Shown here piece after piece: positions 44,023 to 55,068 of a stretch of 64,000 nucleotides of DNA; within the stretch, counting starts at the first letter, position 1; every line of letters begins with the position of its first letter. The notes below the pieces were generated by a model. That model worked only from the letters and a program-made list of their open reading frames with translations, was not told the DNA's origin and did no database searches. The position numbers were made by a program, and so were the translations under genes. Source of the DNA: Pelomonas aquatica (GTDB lineage Bacteria; Pseudomonadota; Gammaproteobacteria; Burkholderiales; Burkholderiaceae_C). The stretch covers positions 62,001 to 126,000 of the forward strand of contig NZ_JAPPUW010000013.1 of the NCBI RefSeq assembly GCF_026712205.1. Direction: 5' to 3'.

Positions 44023-44871
44023 ATGCACATCGAAATCCAACCCGGCATCCGCCTCTTCGTCGACATCGAAGGCCTGGGCCACGTACCCGAGGGCCGTGTG
44101 CTGAAGGAAAAGCCGACGCTCGTGCTGATCCACGGCGGCCCCGGCTTCGACCACAGCGGCTTCCGGCCCTTCTTCAGCCGCTTCGCGGACCTCTGCCAGG
44201 TCGTCTATTTCGACCAGCGCGGCCATGGGCGCAGCAGCCCGCGGCCCTTGGACGAGATGCGGCTGGACGTCTTCGCCGACGACGTCGTGCGGCTCTGCGC
44301 CGCCCTCGGCATCGAGAAGCCCATCGTGCTGGGCCAGAGCTTCGGCGGCTTCGTCGCGCAGCGCTATCTGGCGCGGCATCCGGCGCATCCGCGCAAGGTG
44401 GTGCTGTCCAGCACTTCCCACCACTTCGGCCTGGCGCGCAAGGTCGAGCGCTTCGGCCGTCTGGGCGGGCCCGAGGCGGCCCAGGCCACGCGCGACTTCT
44501 GGCAGCACCCCGGCCCCGCCACCTGGGCGGCCTACGAGACGCATTGCCGCCATCTGTACAACACCCGGCCCAAGAACCCCGATGCCGGCGGCTGGATGCG
44601 CTTCAAGCCCGAGATCCTGTTCGAGCACACGCGCGCCGAGCTGCCGGGCATGGATCTGCGGCCAGGCCTGGCGGGCGTGCAATGCCCCGTCCTCGTCATG
44701 GTGGGCGAGGAAGACCCGGTCACGCCGCCGCAGGACGCCGAGGAGATCGCCGCCGCGCTGCCGCCGCAGTGGCTGGCCGGCTTCGAGCGCTTTTCCGGCG
44801 TCGGCCACGGGGCCTGGCGCGACGACCCGCAAGCCGCCGAGCGCGTGCTGCGCCGTTTCCTCGGCGAGTGA
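44023..44871 (+). CDS. Alpha/beta-hydrolase, proline iminopeptidase-like
   Basis: A 282-residue cytoplasmic hydrolase of the proline iminopeptidase (S33) type. The oxyanion motif HGGPGFDH lies at about residues 37-44, DQRGHGRSS at about 65-73, the nucleophile elbow GQSFGG (Ser near 107), the acid in GEEDPVTPP (near 230) and the base in GVGHGAW (His near 262). The specificity could be N-terminal proline or another small amide or ester. It sits nine bases after the toxin gene and 61 bp before the ATP-grasp/alpha-E fusion; a peptidase here would suit a peptide-making cluster, but that link is inference. Confidence 0.88.
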   Translation: MHIEIQPGIRLFVDIEGLGHVPEGRVLKEKPTLVLIHGGPGFDHSGFRPFFSRFADLCQVVYFDQRGHGRSSPRPLDEMRLDVFADDVVRLCAALGIEKPIVLGQSFGGFVAQRYLARHPAHPRKVVLSSTSHHFGLARKVERFGRLGGPEAAQATRDFWQHPGPATWAAYETHCRHLYNTRPKNPDAGGWMRFKPEILFEHTRAELPGMDLRPGLAGVQCPVLVMVGEEDPVTPPQDAEEIAAALPPQWLAGFERFSGVGHGAWRDDPQAAERVLRRFLGE

Positions 44872-44932
44872 TCGGGGCGCCGGCCGCGGCGCGGACATTG
44901 CTTGACAATGCCTTTCCACCCCAGACCCGCCC

Positions 44933-47578
44933 ATGCCCGAGCTCACGCCCAGCCAGTGGAGCCTGCTCCCCGACGAGCCGGAGGAAGCCCTCGCGCCCGA
45001 CCCCCTCGTGCTGGCGCTTTCTGCCGCGCTGCGCAGCCGCGACGGCCATTTCTACGAGCTGACCGGCGCGGTCAACCACCCCGGCGAGCCCCAGGCCGGC
45101 ATCGCCGAACGCTGGCGGCGTTTCTTCGCGGCCGGCGGCGCGGCGGGCTGGCAGGAGCTGTCGGCCAAGGCCCTGCGCGTGCAGCGCCGCGTGCTGGAAG
45201 ACGGTGCCAGCTACAACGTGCACAGCGACGGCCCGCCGCTGCCCGGCCAGGATGGCGACGCCGGCGCGCCGCTGGCCCGCCACTGGCCGCTGGAGCTGCT
45301 GCCCATGCTCATCGAGCCTGGCGAGTGGCGCCATATCGAGGCCGGCATCGCCCAGCGCGCGCGGCTGCTGAACGCGGTGATGGCCGACACCTATGGCGAG
45401 CGCCGCCTGCTGCAGCAGGGCCTGCTGCCGGCCTCCCTGGTGCTGGCGCATCCTCAATACCTGCGCGCCATGCATGGCGCCGAACCGCCGGGCGGCGTGC
45501 ACCTGCATGTGCTGGCCTTCGACCTGACGCGCTGCGCCGACGGCCACTGGTGGGTGGTCGGCCAGCGCACGCAGGCGGCGTCGGGCCTGGGCTATGTGCT
45601 GGAGAACCGTCTCATCATCGCCCAGCAGTTCCCCGAGGCCTTCCGCCAGATGGCCGTGCAGCGCCTGGCCGCGAGCTACCGCGACCTGATGCAGTCGCTG
45701 CTGAAGCTGTCGCCCGCCGGCGAGCGCAGTCGCATCGCGCTGCTGACACCGGGGCCGCGCAACGAGACCTATTTCGAGCAGGCCTTCCTGGCGCGCTACC
45801 TCGGCATCACGCTGGTGGAGGGCGCCGACCTGACCGTACGCGCCGACAAGGTCTACCTGAAGACCCTGGCCGGCCTGGAGCGCGTGCATGTGCTGCTGCG
45901 CCGCGTCGACGACACCTGGCTGGACCCGCTGGAGCTGCGCCCCGACTCCATCCTCGGCGTGCCCGGCCTGCTGCAGGCGGCGCGCGCCGGCGAGGTCGTC
46001 ATCGCCAACGCGCCAGGCGCCGGCTGGCTGGAGAGCCCCGGCCTCACGGCCTTCTGGCCCGGCGTGGCCGAGAGCCTGCTCGGCGAGGCGCTGGCGCTGC
46101 CCGCCATCCAGAGCTGGTGGTGTGGCGAGGAGAGCGCCTGGGCCGCGCTGCGCCCGCGGCTCGCGGAGTTCATCGTCGTGCCGACCTTTGCGGCCGGCAG
46201 CACGACGCGCAGCTTCGCCCCCATCGTGGCCGCGGAGCTCAGCGACGAGGGCCTGCACGAGCTGGCCGAGCGCATCGCTGCCGACCCCACGGCCTACACG
46301 CTGCAGGCGCGCGTGAAGCCCACCAAGCAGCCGGTGTGGATACGCGGCGCGCTGGAGCCGCGCGTGGCCGTGCTGCGCGTGTTCGCGCTGACCGACGGCG
46401 ACGGCGGGTGGCGCGTGCTGCCCGGCGGCCTGACCCGCGTGGCGCCCCGGCGCGACCCGCTGGCCGACGCCTGGCTGTCCATCCAGCGCGGCAGCTTGAG
46501 CGCCGACACCTGGGTCATGACCGACGGCGAGGTCGACCCGACGACGTTGCTGTCGCAGCCGCTGCAGGCCACCGACCTGCGCGACGTGCACTGGACCGTG
46601 ACCAGCCGCGCCGCCGAGAACCTGTTCTGGCTGGGCCGCTACACCGAGCGCGCCGAGAACAGCGCCCGCCTGGCCCGCCACGTCATCGAGGCCAGCGTCA
46701 TGGTGCAGCGCGGCGCGATGCCGCCGCCCATGCTGCCGCTGCTGGACGCGCTGGCACGCCGCCACGGCCTCGTCGGCCCCAAGGCGCCCCATGCCCAGGA
46801 CGACCCACGTGGCTTCGAGCGCGCGCTGCTGACGGCGCTGCTGCCCGGCTCCGGCGTCACCAGCGTCGGCTGGAATTTGCGCGCGCTGCAGGGCTGCGCC
46901 CAGGCCCTGCGCGAGCGGCTGTCGCCCGAGGCCTGGCGGCTGATCCACGAGACGGCGGCCCAGTTCGAGCAGCATCTGCGCGCCGTGCTGGACCGCCCCG
47001 GCACGACGCCGATGACCGACGTGCTCAATGTGCTGGCCCGCGCCGACACCCACCTCGCCGCCATCACCGGCGCGCAGACCGACCGCATGACCCGCGACGA
47101 CGGCTGGAGGCTGCTGTCCATCGGCCGCCAGATCGAGCGCCTGTCCTTCCATGCCGAGGTGCTGGCCGAGACCTTCGCGCAAGGCCTTGCGTTGACGGAG
47201 GACGGCTTCGGGCTGCTGCTGGGCGTGTTCGACTCCACCATCACCTACCGCGCCCAGTTCCAGGCGCGGCGCGAGGCGGCGCCGCTGCTGCACCTGCTGG
47301 TGCACGACACCGACAACCCGCGCTCGCTCGGCTGGGTCGCGCGCACGATGCGCGAGCGCTTCGCCAAGCTGGCCCGCCACGACCCCGGCTGGGCCGCCGA
47401 CGTCGCCGCCGGCCTGCCGGTGCCCGAGGCCTGGCCGCTGGCCGAACTGGCTGCGCCGGGGCCGGCCCTCGTCGAGCAGCTGCATCGCGCGGCGGCCCAG
47501 GCCGGCGAGCTGTCCAGCCTCATCAGCCAGCGCTATTTCGCGCACGTCATCGGCGCCGAGCAACGCGTATGGCAATGA
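44933..47578 (+). CDS. Circularly permuted ATP-grasp fused to alpha-E domain
   Basis: An 881-residue fusion. The N-terminal part (about 1-540) is a circularly permuted ATP-grasp enzyme (LLPMLIEPGEWRHIEAGIAQ, LGYVLENRLIIAQQFPEAF, SIQRGSLSADTWVM at its end). The C-terminal part (about 553-875) is an alpha-E domain that begins SRAAENLFWLGRYTERAENS. The same two functions occur as separate genes at 36827 and 38423, so this is a divergent paralogue in fused form. Part of the second set, 70 bp before a stand-alone transglutaminase. Confidence 0.92.
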   Translation: MPELTPSQWSLLPDEPEEALAPDPLVLALSAALRSRDGHFYELTGAVNHPGEPQAGIAERWRRFFAAGGAAGWQELSAKALRVQRRVLEDGASYNVHSDGPPLPGQDGDAGAPLARHWPLELLPMLIEPGEWRHIEAGIAQRARLLNAVMADTYGERRLLQQGLLPASLVLAHPQYLRAMHGAEPPGGVHLHVLAFDLTRCADGHWWVVGQRTQAASGLGYVLENRLIIAQQFPEAFRQMAVQRLAASYRDLMQSLLKLSPAGERSRIALLTPGPRNETYFEQAFLARYLGITLVEGADLTVRADKVYLKTLAGLERVHVLLRRVDDTWLDPLELRPDSILGVPGLLQAARAGEVVIANAPGAGWLESPGLTAFWPGVAESLLGEALALPAIQSWWCGEESAWAALRPRLAEFIVVPTFAAGSTTRSFAPIVAAELSDEGLHELAERIAADPTAYTLQARVKPTKQPVWIRGALEPRVAVLRVFALTDGDGGWRVLPGGLTRVAPRRDPLADAWLSIQRGSLSADTWVMTDGEVDPTTLLSQPLQATDLRDVHWTVTSRAAENLFWLGRYTERAENSARLARHVIEASVMVQRGAMPPPMLPLLDALARRHGLVGPKAPHAQDDPRGFERALLTALLPGSGVTSVGWNLRALQGCAQALRERLSPEAWRLIHETAAQFEQHLRAVLDRPGTTPMTDVLNVLARADTHLAAITGAQTDRMTRDDGWRLLSIGRQIERLSFHAEVLAETFAQGLALTEDGFGLLLGVFDSTITYRAQFQARREAAPLLHLLVHDTDNPRSLGWVARTMRERFAKLARHDPGWAADVAAGLPVPEAWPLAELAAPGPALVEQLHRAAAQAGELSSLISQRYFAHVIGAEQRVWQ

Positions 47579-47648
47579 GCCCCGCACGGCCGCCCGAAGG
47601 GGCTCGCTCCCGCTTGGCGGGACAGCGCGCAGCGCGAAGGGTGCACCA

Positions 47649-48566
47649 ATGACGACGCTGGCCGTCCACCACGTCACCGAGTACACCTACGACGACTCGG
47701 TGGAATGGGCCCATCACGCCGCCTGCCTGGCGCCGCGCGACACGCCCTGGCAGCGGGTCCACGGCTGGCAGCTGCGCATAGCCCCGCTGCCCGACGGCTG
47801 GGGCGTGGAAGGCCTGGAGCTGGACGCCGCCGAACTGGCCCGCCATCTGCACCGCGACCCCTGGGGCAATCGCCACCTGAGCTTCGGCCATGCGCGCGTG
47901 CACGAGAAGCTGGTGGTGGACAGCCGCTTCGTCGCCGAGCTGCTGGACCGCCCCGCGCCCGACCCGGCGCGCGGACCGGGCTGGGAGTCGGTCGCCCGCA
48001 GCCTGCGCTACCGCGCCGGCCGCGCGCTGCAGGAGGCCGACGAGTTCGCGCTGGCCTCCACCTATGCCACGCCCGACGGAACGCTGGCCGCCTATGCCCA
48101 CCGTGCCTTCCCGCCCGGCCGCACGCTGACCGCCGGTGGGTTGGCGCTGATGCAGCAGATCCACGCCGACCTGCGCTATCTGCCGCAGAGCACGACGGTC
48201 GCGACGCGCGCGGCCGATGCGCTCGCGCAGCGCAGCGGTGTCTGCCAGGACTTCGCCCATGTCTTCATCGCCGCCTGCCGCTCGCTGGGCCTGGCGGCGC
48301 GCTATGTGTCGGGCTATCTGCTGACCCGCCCGCCGCAAGGCCAGCCCAAGCTCGTCGGCGCGGATGCCTCGCATGCCTGGGCCGAGCTGTGGTGCCCCGA
48401 GCAGGGCTGGCTGGCGCTGGACCCGACCAACGCCTTGCCGGCCGGGCCGGACCACGTCACGCTGGCCTGGGGGCGCGACTACGCGGACGTGGCGCCGCTG
48501 CGCGGCGTGCTGCGCGGTGGCGGCGTGGCGACCTTGCGGGTGGGGGTGACGGTCGAGCCGGTTTGA
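47649..48566 (+). CDS. Transglutaminase-like protein (stand-alone)
   Basis: A 305-residue papain-fold protein. An N-terminal transglutaminase N domain (LAVHHVTEYTYDDSVEWAHH) is followed by the core triad SGVCQDFAHVFIAACR (Cys near 199), DASHAWAELW (His near 241) and LALDPTNALP (Asp near 257). Unlike the paralogue at 39990 it lacks DUF2126. It closes the second ATP-grasp/alpha-E set and ends 22 bp from the convergent uvrA-like gene. Confidence 0.92.
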   Translation: MTTLAVHHVTEYTYDDSVEWAHHAACLAPRDTPWQRVHGWQLRIAPLPDGWGVEGLELDAAELARHLHRDPWGNRHLSFGHARVHEKLVVDSRFVAELLDRPAPDPARGPGWESVARSLRYRAGRALQEADEFALASTYATPDGTLAAYAHRAFPPGRTLTAGGLALMQQIHADLRYLPQSTTVATRAADALAQRSGVCQDFAHVFIAACRSLGLAARYVSGYLLTRPPQGQPKLVGADASHAWAELWCPEQGWLALDPTNALPAGPDHVTLAWGRDYADVAPLRGVLRGGGVATLRVGVTVEPV

Positions 48567-48587
48567 GGGCTCTCAGCCGGCCTGCCA

Positions 48588-51500
48588 TCAGCTCGCCCTC
48601 GCCAACACCGGCCTGAGCGCGATGCCCGTGTGGCTGCCGCTCGCCACCACCTGTTCCGGCGTGCCGGCCACGACCACGCGGCCACCCGCATCGCCGCCCT
48701 CGGGCCCGAGGTCCAGCACCCAGTCCGCCTCGGCGATCACGTCGAGGTCGTGCTCGATGACGATCACCGAATGCCCGCCGGCCACCAGCCGGTGCAGCAC
48801 GCGGATCAGCTTCTCGACGTCGGCCATGTGCAGGCCCACGGTCGGCTCGTCCAGCACATAGAGGGTGTGCGGCGCCTTCTGGCCGCGGCGCGTCACGTCG
48901 TCGCGCACCTTGACGAGTTCGGACACCAGCTTGATGCGCTGCGCCTCGCCGCCCGACAGCGTCGGCGACGGCTGGCCCAGCGTCAGATAGCCGAGACCCA
49001 CGTCCTTCAGCAGCTGCAGCGGATGCGCGATGGACGGCATGGACGCGAAGAACTCGACGGCCTCGTCGACCTCCATCGCCAGCACATCGCCGATGCTCTT
49101 GCCGCGCCAACTGACGCCCAGCGTCTCCGGGTTGAAGCGCCGGCCGTGGCACTGGTCGCAGGGCAGCTTCACGTCGGGCAGGAAGCTCATTTCGATGGTC
49201 TTCACGCCCTGGCCTTCGCAGCCCGGGCAGCGGCCCTCGCCGGTGTTGAAGCTGAAGCGGCCCGGCGCATAGCCGCGCGCCTTGGACTCCAGCGTCTCGG
49301 CAAACAGCCGGCGGATCGCGTCCCAGAAGCCGATGTAGGTCGCCGGGCAGGAGCGCGGCGTCTTGCCGATGGGGGTCTGGTCGACCTCCAACACCCGGTC
49401 CACCTGCGCATGGCCCTCGATGCCGTCGCAGCCGGCCCATTTGGCCGGGGCTTTCCTCAAAGGCACGGCGACGGCCATATTGGCCAGCAGCACATCGCGC
49501 GCCAGCGTGGACTTGCCCGACCCCGACACGCCGGTCACCGCGACGAGGCGGTGCAGCGGCACGTCGACCGTCACGGCCTTGAGGTTGTGCAGGGCCGCGT
49601 TCAGCACGGTCAGCTTGGGCGCGTCGGCCTCGACCGGACGGCGCGCCTGCAGCGGGTGGATCAGCGGCCTGGCCAGCATGCGGCCGGTCGTCGATTCCGG
49701 CTGCAACGCGAGCTGTGCCGCCGTGCCCTCGGCCACGACGCGGCCGCCACGTTTGCCGGCGCCGGGGCCGATGTCGATGATGTGGTCGGCGCGGCGGATG
49801 GTGTCCTCGTCGTGCTCGACGACGACCAGCGTGTTGCCCTTGTCGCCCAGCGTGGACAGGGCCTTCAGCAGGATCTGGTTGTCGCGCGGATGCAGGCCGA
49901 TGGTGGGCTCGTCCAGCACATAGCAGACGCCCTGCAGATTGCTGCCGAGCTGCGCAGCCAGCCGGATGCGCTGGGCCTCGCCGCCCGACAGCGTGGGCGC
50001 GGCGCGGTCCAGCGTCAGATAGCCCAGGCCGACCTCTTCGAGGAACTCCAGCCGGCCGAGGATTTCGCTGACGACGTCGCGGGCGATGTCGGCATCACGG
50101 CCTTCGAGATGCAGGCCCTGCACCCATTCGCGCGCCTGGCCGACGCTCCAGGCGGCGACGTCGCCGATGCCCTTCGCCTCGAACTCGACGGAGCGCGCCG
50201 TGGGGTTCAGCCGCGTGCCGTGGCAGTCCTGGCAGGGCGCATCGGTCAGGCCCTCGACCTCGGCCTCTTCCGCGGGGAAGCTCCGCTCACGGCCGCGGTT
50301 GTCGTCGTCCTGCACGCTGTCGTCCAGCGCCTTGCGCTGCTCGCGCGTCAGTTGCAGGCCGGTACCGACGCAGCTCCTGCACCAGCCGTGCTTGGAGTTG
50401 TAGGAGAACAGCCGCGGGTCCAGCTCGGGGTAGCTGGTGCCGCAGACCGGGCAGGCGCGCTTGGTCGAGAACACCTTGACGCTGCCGACGCCGGCACCGG
50501 TCGCGCCGCCTTCGACGCTCAAGCCATCCAGGGGGCTGAGCAGATGCAGCACGCCCTTGCCGGCGTCCAGGGCCTTGGCCAGCAGCTCGCGCAGCTCGGC
50601 CTCGCGTTCGGCCGCGATGACGAGGTCGCCGACCGGCAGCTCCAGCGTGTGCTCCTTGAAGCGGTCCAGCCGCGGCCAGGGCGACGTGGGCAGGAACTCG
50701 CCGTCCACGCGCAGATGCGTGTGGCCGCGGCCCTTGGCCCATTTGGCGAGGTCGGTGTAGACGCCCTTGCGGTTGACGACCAGCGGCGCGAGCAGGCCGA
50801 CATGCTGGCCGCGGTAGTCGCGCATCAGCTGCGCGGCAATCGACTCGACACTCTGCGGCCGCACCGGCGCGCCGTCGTTGACGCAGTGCTGCACGCCCAG
50901 CTTCACGTAGAGCAGGCGCAGGAAATGCCAGACCTCGGTCGTCGTCGCGACCGTGCTCTTGCGGCCGCCGCGGCTCAGGCGCTGCTCGATGGCGACCGTC
51001 GGCGGGATGCCCCAGACCGCATCCACCTCGGGCCGGCCGGCCGGCTGCACGATGCTGCGCGCATAGGCGTTCAGCGATTCGAGATAGCGGCGCTGGCCTT
51101 CGTTGAACAGGATGTCGAAGGCCAGCGTGGACTTGCCCGAGCCCGACACACCGGTCACGACATTGAACTTGCCGCGCGGGATCTCGACGTTGAGCCCCTT
51201 GAGGTTGTGCTCGCGGGCGTTGACGATCTTGATCGCCTCGTCGGCCGCGCGGCGTGTCTTGATGAGCTGCTGCAGCGGCCGGCCCTCCTCCACGGCCACG
51301 GCGGGGCGGTCCATGTGCAGCGCGTAGTCGCGCAGCGCGGCGGCGGTGTGCGATGTGGCGTGCCGGGCCACGTCCTCGGGCGTGCCGGTGCAGACCAGCT
51401 CGCCGCCATCCTCGCCACCCTCGGGGCCGAGGTCGATCAGCCAGTCGGCCGCGCGGATCACGTCGAGATTGTGCTCGATGAGGATCAGCGAGTGGCCGGC

Positions 51501-54215
51501 CGACAGCAGCTTGCGCATCGCGCGCATCAGCTTGGCGATGTCGTCGAAGTGCAGGCCGGTGGTCGGCTCGTCGAACAGGAAGAGCGTGCCCTTCTTGGCC
51601 ACACCGAAGCGCGGGTTGCTCGCCGCCTCGGCCAGGAAGCCGGCGAGTTTGAGGCGCTGGGCCTCGCCGCCGGACAGCGTGGGCACGGGCTGGCCCAGCT
51701 TCACATACTCCAGGCCGACGTCGACGATGGGTTGCAGCTTGGCCACCACCGCGCGGTAGTCGCTGAAGAGATTCACAGCCTCGGCGACCGTCAGTTCCAG
51801 CACGTCGGACACGCTGAGGTCGCGATCCTTCAGCGCGAGCTTCACGTCCAGCATTTCGGCGCGGAAGCGCTTGCCGTCGCAGTCCGGGCAGCGCAGGTAG
51901 ACGTCGCTGAGGAACTGCATCTCGACATGCTCGAAGCCCGAGCCGCCGCAGGTCGGGCAGCGGCCGTCGCCGGCGTTGAAGCTGAACATGCCGGCGCTGT
52001 AGCTGCGCTCGACGGCCAGCGGCGCGACGGCGAAGAGCTTGCGGATCTCGTCGAAGGCGCCGACGTAGCTGGCCGGGTTGGAGCGGGCCGTCTTGCCGAT
52101 CGGCGACTGGTCGACGAAGACGGCGTCGGCGAGGTGGTCGGCGCCGAGCAGCCTTTCGTGCGCGCCCGGCGTCTCGGTGGCCTTGCCGAACTGGCGGGCC
52201 AGGGCCGGGTAGAGCACGTCCTGCATCAGCGTGCTCTTGCCGGAGCCGGACACGCCCGTCACGACCACCATGCGCTGCAGCGGGAACTCGACGGACACGT
52301 CCTTCAGGTTGTGCTCGCGCACGCCTTCGAGGATGAGCCTGGGCGTGCTCTCGTCCACCAGGCGCTTCAGGCCCATGCCGACATGCTTGCGCGCACCGAG
52401 GTAGGCGCCGGTCAGCGTGTCGGCCGCGCGGATGGTCTCGGGCGTGCCGTCGAAGACGATCTGGCCGCCGCGCTCGCCGGGGCCGGGGCCCATGTCGATC
52501 AGCCGGTCGGCGGCCAGCATGACGGCCGGGTCGTGCTCGACGACGACCAGCGTGTTGCCCGCGTCGCGCAGCCTCTGCATGGCCTGCACGATGCGGCCCA
52601 TGTCGCGCGGATGCAGGCCGATGCTGGGCTCGTCCAGCACGAACAGCGTGTTGACGAGGCTCGTGCCCAGCGCCGTGGTGAGGTTGATGCGCTGCACCTC
52701 GCCGCCGGACAGCGTGCGGCTCTGGCGGTCCAGCGTGAGGTAGCCCAGGCCCACGTCGCAGAGATAGCGGCTGCGGTGGCGGATCTCGTCCAGCAGCAGC
52801 TTCAGCGCCTCGTCCAGCATCGAACTGGGCAGCTGCAGCGCGTCGACAAAGTCGCGCAGCCTGGCGATCGGCAGCTGCATCAGGTCGTGCAGGCTCAGGC
52901 CCGGCAGCGTTTCGAGCTGCTCGCGCGACCAGTCCACGCCGACCGGCAGGAAGCGCTGCGCGGCCGGCAGCGCCGCATCGGCCAGCGCCTTGCTGCCGAC
53001 GCGCCACAGCAGCGCCTCGGTCTTCAGCCGCGCGCCGCGGCAGCTGGGGCACTCGGTGTAGCTGCGGTATTTGGACAAGAGCACGCGGATGTGCATCTTG
53101 TAGGCCTTGCTCTCCAGGTAGTCGAAGAAGCGCCTGACCCCGTACCACTGCTTGTTCCAGTTGCCGTTCCAGTTCGGCGTGCCGTTGATGACCCATTCGC
53201 GGTGGGCCGCCGACAAGTCCTTCCACGGCGTGTCGCGCGGGATGCCGGCCTCGCCGGCATAGCGCAGCAGGTCTTCCTGGCAGTCCTTCCAGGCCGGCGT
53301 CTGCAGCGGCTTGATGGCGCCGTTGCGCAGCGTCTTGCGCTCGTCGGGGATGACGAGGCCGAGGTCCACGCCGATGACGCGGCCGAAGCCGCGGCAGGCC
53401 TCGCAGGCGCCGAAGGCGGAATTGAACGAGAACAGCGCCGGCTGCGGGTCGGCGTAGCGGATGTCGCTTTCGGGACAGTGCAGGCCGGTCGAGAAGCGCC
53501 AGAGTGTGGCGCCGTCGTCGCCGACGTGAACATTCACCCGCCCCGCGCCGCGCTTCAGGCAGAGCTCGATGGCCTCCATCGCGCGCTGCCTGTCCGCTCC
53601 CAGCATGCGAAAGCGGTCGGCCACGACGTCCAGCACTTTTTTACTTTCGACCACCCGCTCGCCCTGCACGCGCGTGAAGCCGCTGGCCGCCAGCCATTGC
53701 TCGACCTGCTCGGCCGTCGTGTTGGCCGGCAGCTCGACCGGAAATGTCAGCACCATTCTGGGGTCGGCCGCCGCCTCGGCCCGCGCCATCAGCTCCGCAT
53801 AAATGCTCTGCGCCGTGTCGTGCCTGACCGGCAGCGCCGTCTTGCGGTCGAAGAGCTCGGCCGCGCGGGCGTAGAGCAGCTTCAGGTGGTCGTTCAGCTC
53901 CGTCATCGTGCCGACCGTGGAGCGGCTGGTGCGCACCGGGTTGGTCTGGTCGATGGCGATGGCCGGCGGCACGCCGTCCACCTTGTCGACGGCGGGGCGG
54001 TCCATGCGGTCCAGGAACTGGCGCGCATAGGCCGAGAAGGTCTCGACATAGCGGCGCTGGCCCTCGGCGTAGAGGGTGTCGAAGACCAGGCTGGACTTGC
54101 CCGAGCCGCTCGGCCCGGTGACGACGGTCAGCTCGGCCGTGCGCAGGTCGAGGTCGAGGTTCTTGAGGTTGTGCTGCCGGGCGCCCCGGATGCGGATCAG
54201 ACCATCAGACGACAT
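48588..54215 (-). CDS. Double-length UvrA-like protein (two UvrA units, four ABC domains)
   Basis: An 1875-residue protein made of two UvrA-like halves. The first half has Walker A near residue 35 (GPSGSGKSS), [11 protein letters not shown] near 500 with [13 protein letters not shown], a second Walker A near 658 and [11 protein letters not shown] near 847. The second half repeats this (Walker A near 1022 and 1562; LSGGEAQRI near 1410 and 1753). Cys pairs for zinc modules are present ([25 protein letters not shown]). All four nucleotide sites look intact. UvrA recognises DNA damage in excision repair; fused doubles are probably accessory paralogues, and a normal UvrA is expected elsewhere. ATG at 54215 is used; an in-frame TTG lies 12 bp upstream. 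No LexA-type box was seen. Confidence 0.92.
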   Translation of the reverse strand: MSSDGLIRIRGARQHNLKNLDLDLRTAELTVVTGPSGSGKSSLVFDTLYAEGQRRYVETFSAYARQFLDRMDRPAVDKVDGVPPAIAIDQTNPVRTSRSTVGTMTELNDHLKLLYARAAELFDRKTALPVRHDTAQSIYAELMARAEAAADPRMVLTFPVELPANTTAEQVEQWLAASGFTRVQGERVVESKKVLDVVADRFRMLGADRQRAMEAIELCLKRGAGRVNVHVGDDGATLWRFSTGLHCPESDIRYADPQPALFSFNSAFGACEACRGFGRVIGVDLGLVIPDERKTLRNGAIKPLQTPAWKDCQEDLLRYAGEAGIPRDTPWKDLSAAHREWVINGTPNWNGNWNKQWYGVRRFFDYLESKAYKMHIRVLLSKYRSYTECPSCRGARLKTEALLWRVGSKALADAALPAAQRFLPVGVDWSREQLETLPGLSLHDLMQLPIARLRDFVDALQLPSSMLDEALKLLLDEIRHRSRYLCDVGLGYLTLDRQSRTLSGGEVQRINLTTALGTSLVNTLFVLDEPSIGLHPRDMGRIVQAMQRLRDAGNTLVVVEHDPAVMLAADRLIDMGPGPGERGGQIVFDGTPETIRAADTLTGAYLGARKHVGMGLKRLVDESTPRLILEGVREHNLKDVSVEFPLQRMVVVTGVSGSGKSTLMQDVLYPALARQFGKATETPGAHERLLGADHLADAVFVDQSPIGKTARSNPASYVGAFDEIRKLFAVAPLAVERSYSAGMFSFNAGDGRCPTCGGSGFEHVEMQFLSDVYLRCPDCDGKRFRAEMLDVKLALKDRDLSVSDVLELTVAEAVNLFSDYRAVVAKLQPIVDVGLEYVKLGQPVPTLSGGEAQRLKLAGFLAEAASNPRFGVAKKGTLFLFDEPTTGLHFDDIAKLMRAMRKLLSAGHSLILIEHNLDVIRAADWLIDLGPEGGEDGGELVCTGTPEDVARHATSHTAAALRDYALHMDRPAVAVEEGRPLQQLIKTRRAADEAIKIVNAREHNLKGLNVEIPRGKFNVVTGVSGSGKSTLAFDILFNEGQRRYLESLNAYARSIVQPAGRPEVDAVWGIPPTVAIEQRLSRGGRKSTVATTTEVWHFLRLLYVKLGVQHCVNDGAPVRPQSVESIAAQLMRDYRGQHVGLLAPLVVNRKGVYTDLAKWAKGRGHTHLRVDGEFLPTSPWPRLDRFKEHTLELPVGDLVIAAEREAELRELLAKALDAGKGVLHLLSPLDGLSVEGGATGAGVGSVKVFSTKRACPVCGTSYPELDPRLFSYNSKHGWCRSCVGTGLQLTREQRKALDDSVQDDDNRGRERSFPAEEAEVEGLTDAPCQDCHGTRLNPTARSVEFEAKGIGDVAAWSVGQAREWVQGLHLEGRDADIARDVVSEILGRLEFLEEVGLGYLTLDRAAPTLSGGEAQRIRLAAQLGSNLQGVCYVLDEPTIGLHPRDNQILLKALSTLGDKGNTLVVVEHDEDTIRRADHIIDIGPGAGKRGGRVVAEGTAAQLALQPESTTGRMLARPLIHPLQARRPVEADAPKLTVLNAALHNLKAVTVDVPLHRLVAVTGVSGSGKSTLARDVLLANMAVAVPLRKAPAKWAGCDGIEGHAQVDRVLEVDQTPIGKTPRSCPATYIGFWDAIRRLFAETLESKARGYAPGRFSFNTGEGRCPGCEGQGVKTIEMSFLPDVKLPCDQCHGRRFNPETLGVSWRGKSIGDVLAMEVDEAVEFFASMPSIAHPLQLLKDVGLGYLTLGQPSPTLSGGEAQRIKLVSELVKVRDDVTRRGQKAPHTLYVLDEPTVGLHMADVEKLIRVLHRLVAGGHSVIVIEHDLDVIAEADWVLDLGPEGGDAGGRVVVAGTPEQVVASGSHTGIALRPVLARAS

Positions 54216-54425
54216 GGTGGGGGTCAAAACGACAAAGGCGAGCAGTGTAGGGAGGCGGGATGACGAAAACTGTCAGCACGGCCGGGTCGATGGCTGCCGG
54301 TCCAGGGTCCAAAAAAATGGCCAAACCGCACCGTGTTCGTCGGGCTCTCGGTTGCGCCCGCGCCCGCTCTGCGGCAACATGGCTCGCGCCTGTCGAAGGC
54401 CTATAACAACAATCTGAACGAGGAC

Positions 54426-54944
54426 ATGGGGATGGACAAGTCGAGGCAGCCTTCCGGGGCGCCGATGCATGCGCGGATCTGGCTCAGTACCACCCAGGAC
54501 GGCACGGAGGCCGGCACGCCGGACGCGGGCGGCAGCAACCCGTCCGCTGGCAGCCACCAGCCCCTGGTCCTGCTCGTCGAGGACAACCACATCAACCAGG
54601 TCGTCGCGCTGGAGTTCCTGGCGCTGATGGGCGTGCAGGCCCGCCTGGCCAGGAACGGCATCGAGGCCCTGAGCGCCTGCGCCGACACCGCCCCCGACCT
54701 CGTGCTGATGGACATCCAGATGCCCGGCATGGACGGCCTGGAATGCGCCCGCCGCCTGCGCGCCCAGCAGCGCGAGGGCAAGCTGCCCAGCTTCCCCATC
54801 CTGGCCCTCACCGCCCACGCGCTGGACGCCGACGTGGCCGCCAGCCTGGAAGCCGGCATGGACGAGCATCTGACCAAGCCGCTGGACTTCGTCGCGCTGC
54901 GCACGCGGCTGCAGCGCTGGCTCAAGCTGCCGGAGCCGAACTGA
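54426..54944 (+). CDS. Stand-alone receiver-domain response regulator
   Basis: A 172-residue protein. A flexible N-terminal tail (about 1-47, Gly/Ser/Pro-rich) precedes a single receiver domain: VLLVEDNHINQVVA (acidic pocket), LMDIQMPGMDGLE (phosphorylated Asp near 96), LTAHALDAD and the HLTKPLDF lysine near 150. No output domain. The sequence style matches receivers of hybrid kinases, so it may take part in a phosphorelay. Start codons at 54426 and 54432 are both possible. Its cognate kinase is not adjacent. Confidence 0.88.
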   Translation: MGMDKSRQPSGAPMHARIWLSTTQDGTEAGTPDAGGSNPSAGSHQPLVLLVEDNHINQVVALEFLALMGVQARLARNGIEALSACADTAPDLVLMDIQMPGMDGLECARRLRAQQREGKLPSFPILALTAHALDADVAASLEAGMDEHLTKPLDFVALRTRLQRWLKLPEPN

Positions 54945-55068
54945 GGCCCCTCGTCCGGCCGCGCCGCTGAACGCGTGCGCGGCCAGCAGCGCCCCAGGCG
55001 GGCCGGCTTGGGAGCGGCCCGGCGCTCGGCCCGCGGGCGGCTGCGGTGGCTTCGATAATCGCGCGGCC

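Noticed and set aside
44902..44907. Perfect TTGACA -35-like hexamer ahead of the ATP-grasp/alpha-E fusion
   Set aside because: No -10-like hexamer lies 16-18 bp downstream (the region is CCAGACCCGC), so I do not call a promoter.
48630..54263. Very long plus-strand open frame (about 1877 codons) opposite the uvrA-like gene
   Set aside because: It mirrors uvrA codon for codon on the other strand, has no recognisable domains and has the Ala/Arg/Gly/His/Val-rich composition typical of antisense frames in G+C-rich DNA.
54216..54300. Possible LexA/SOS box upstream of the uvrA-like gene (CTGTCAGCACGGCCGG)
   Set aside because: Only the left half matches CTGT; no ACAG half at the right spacing.
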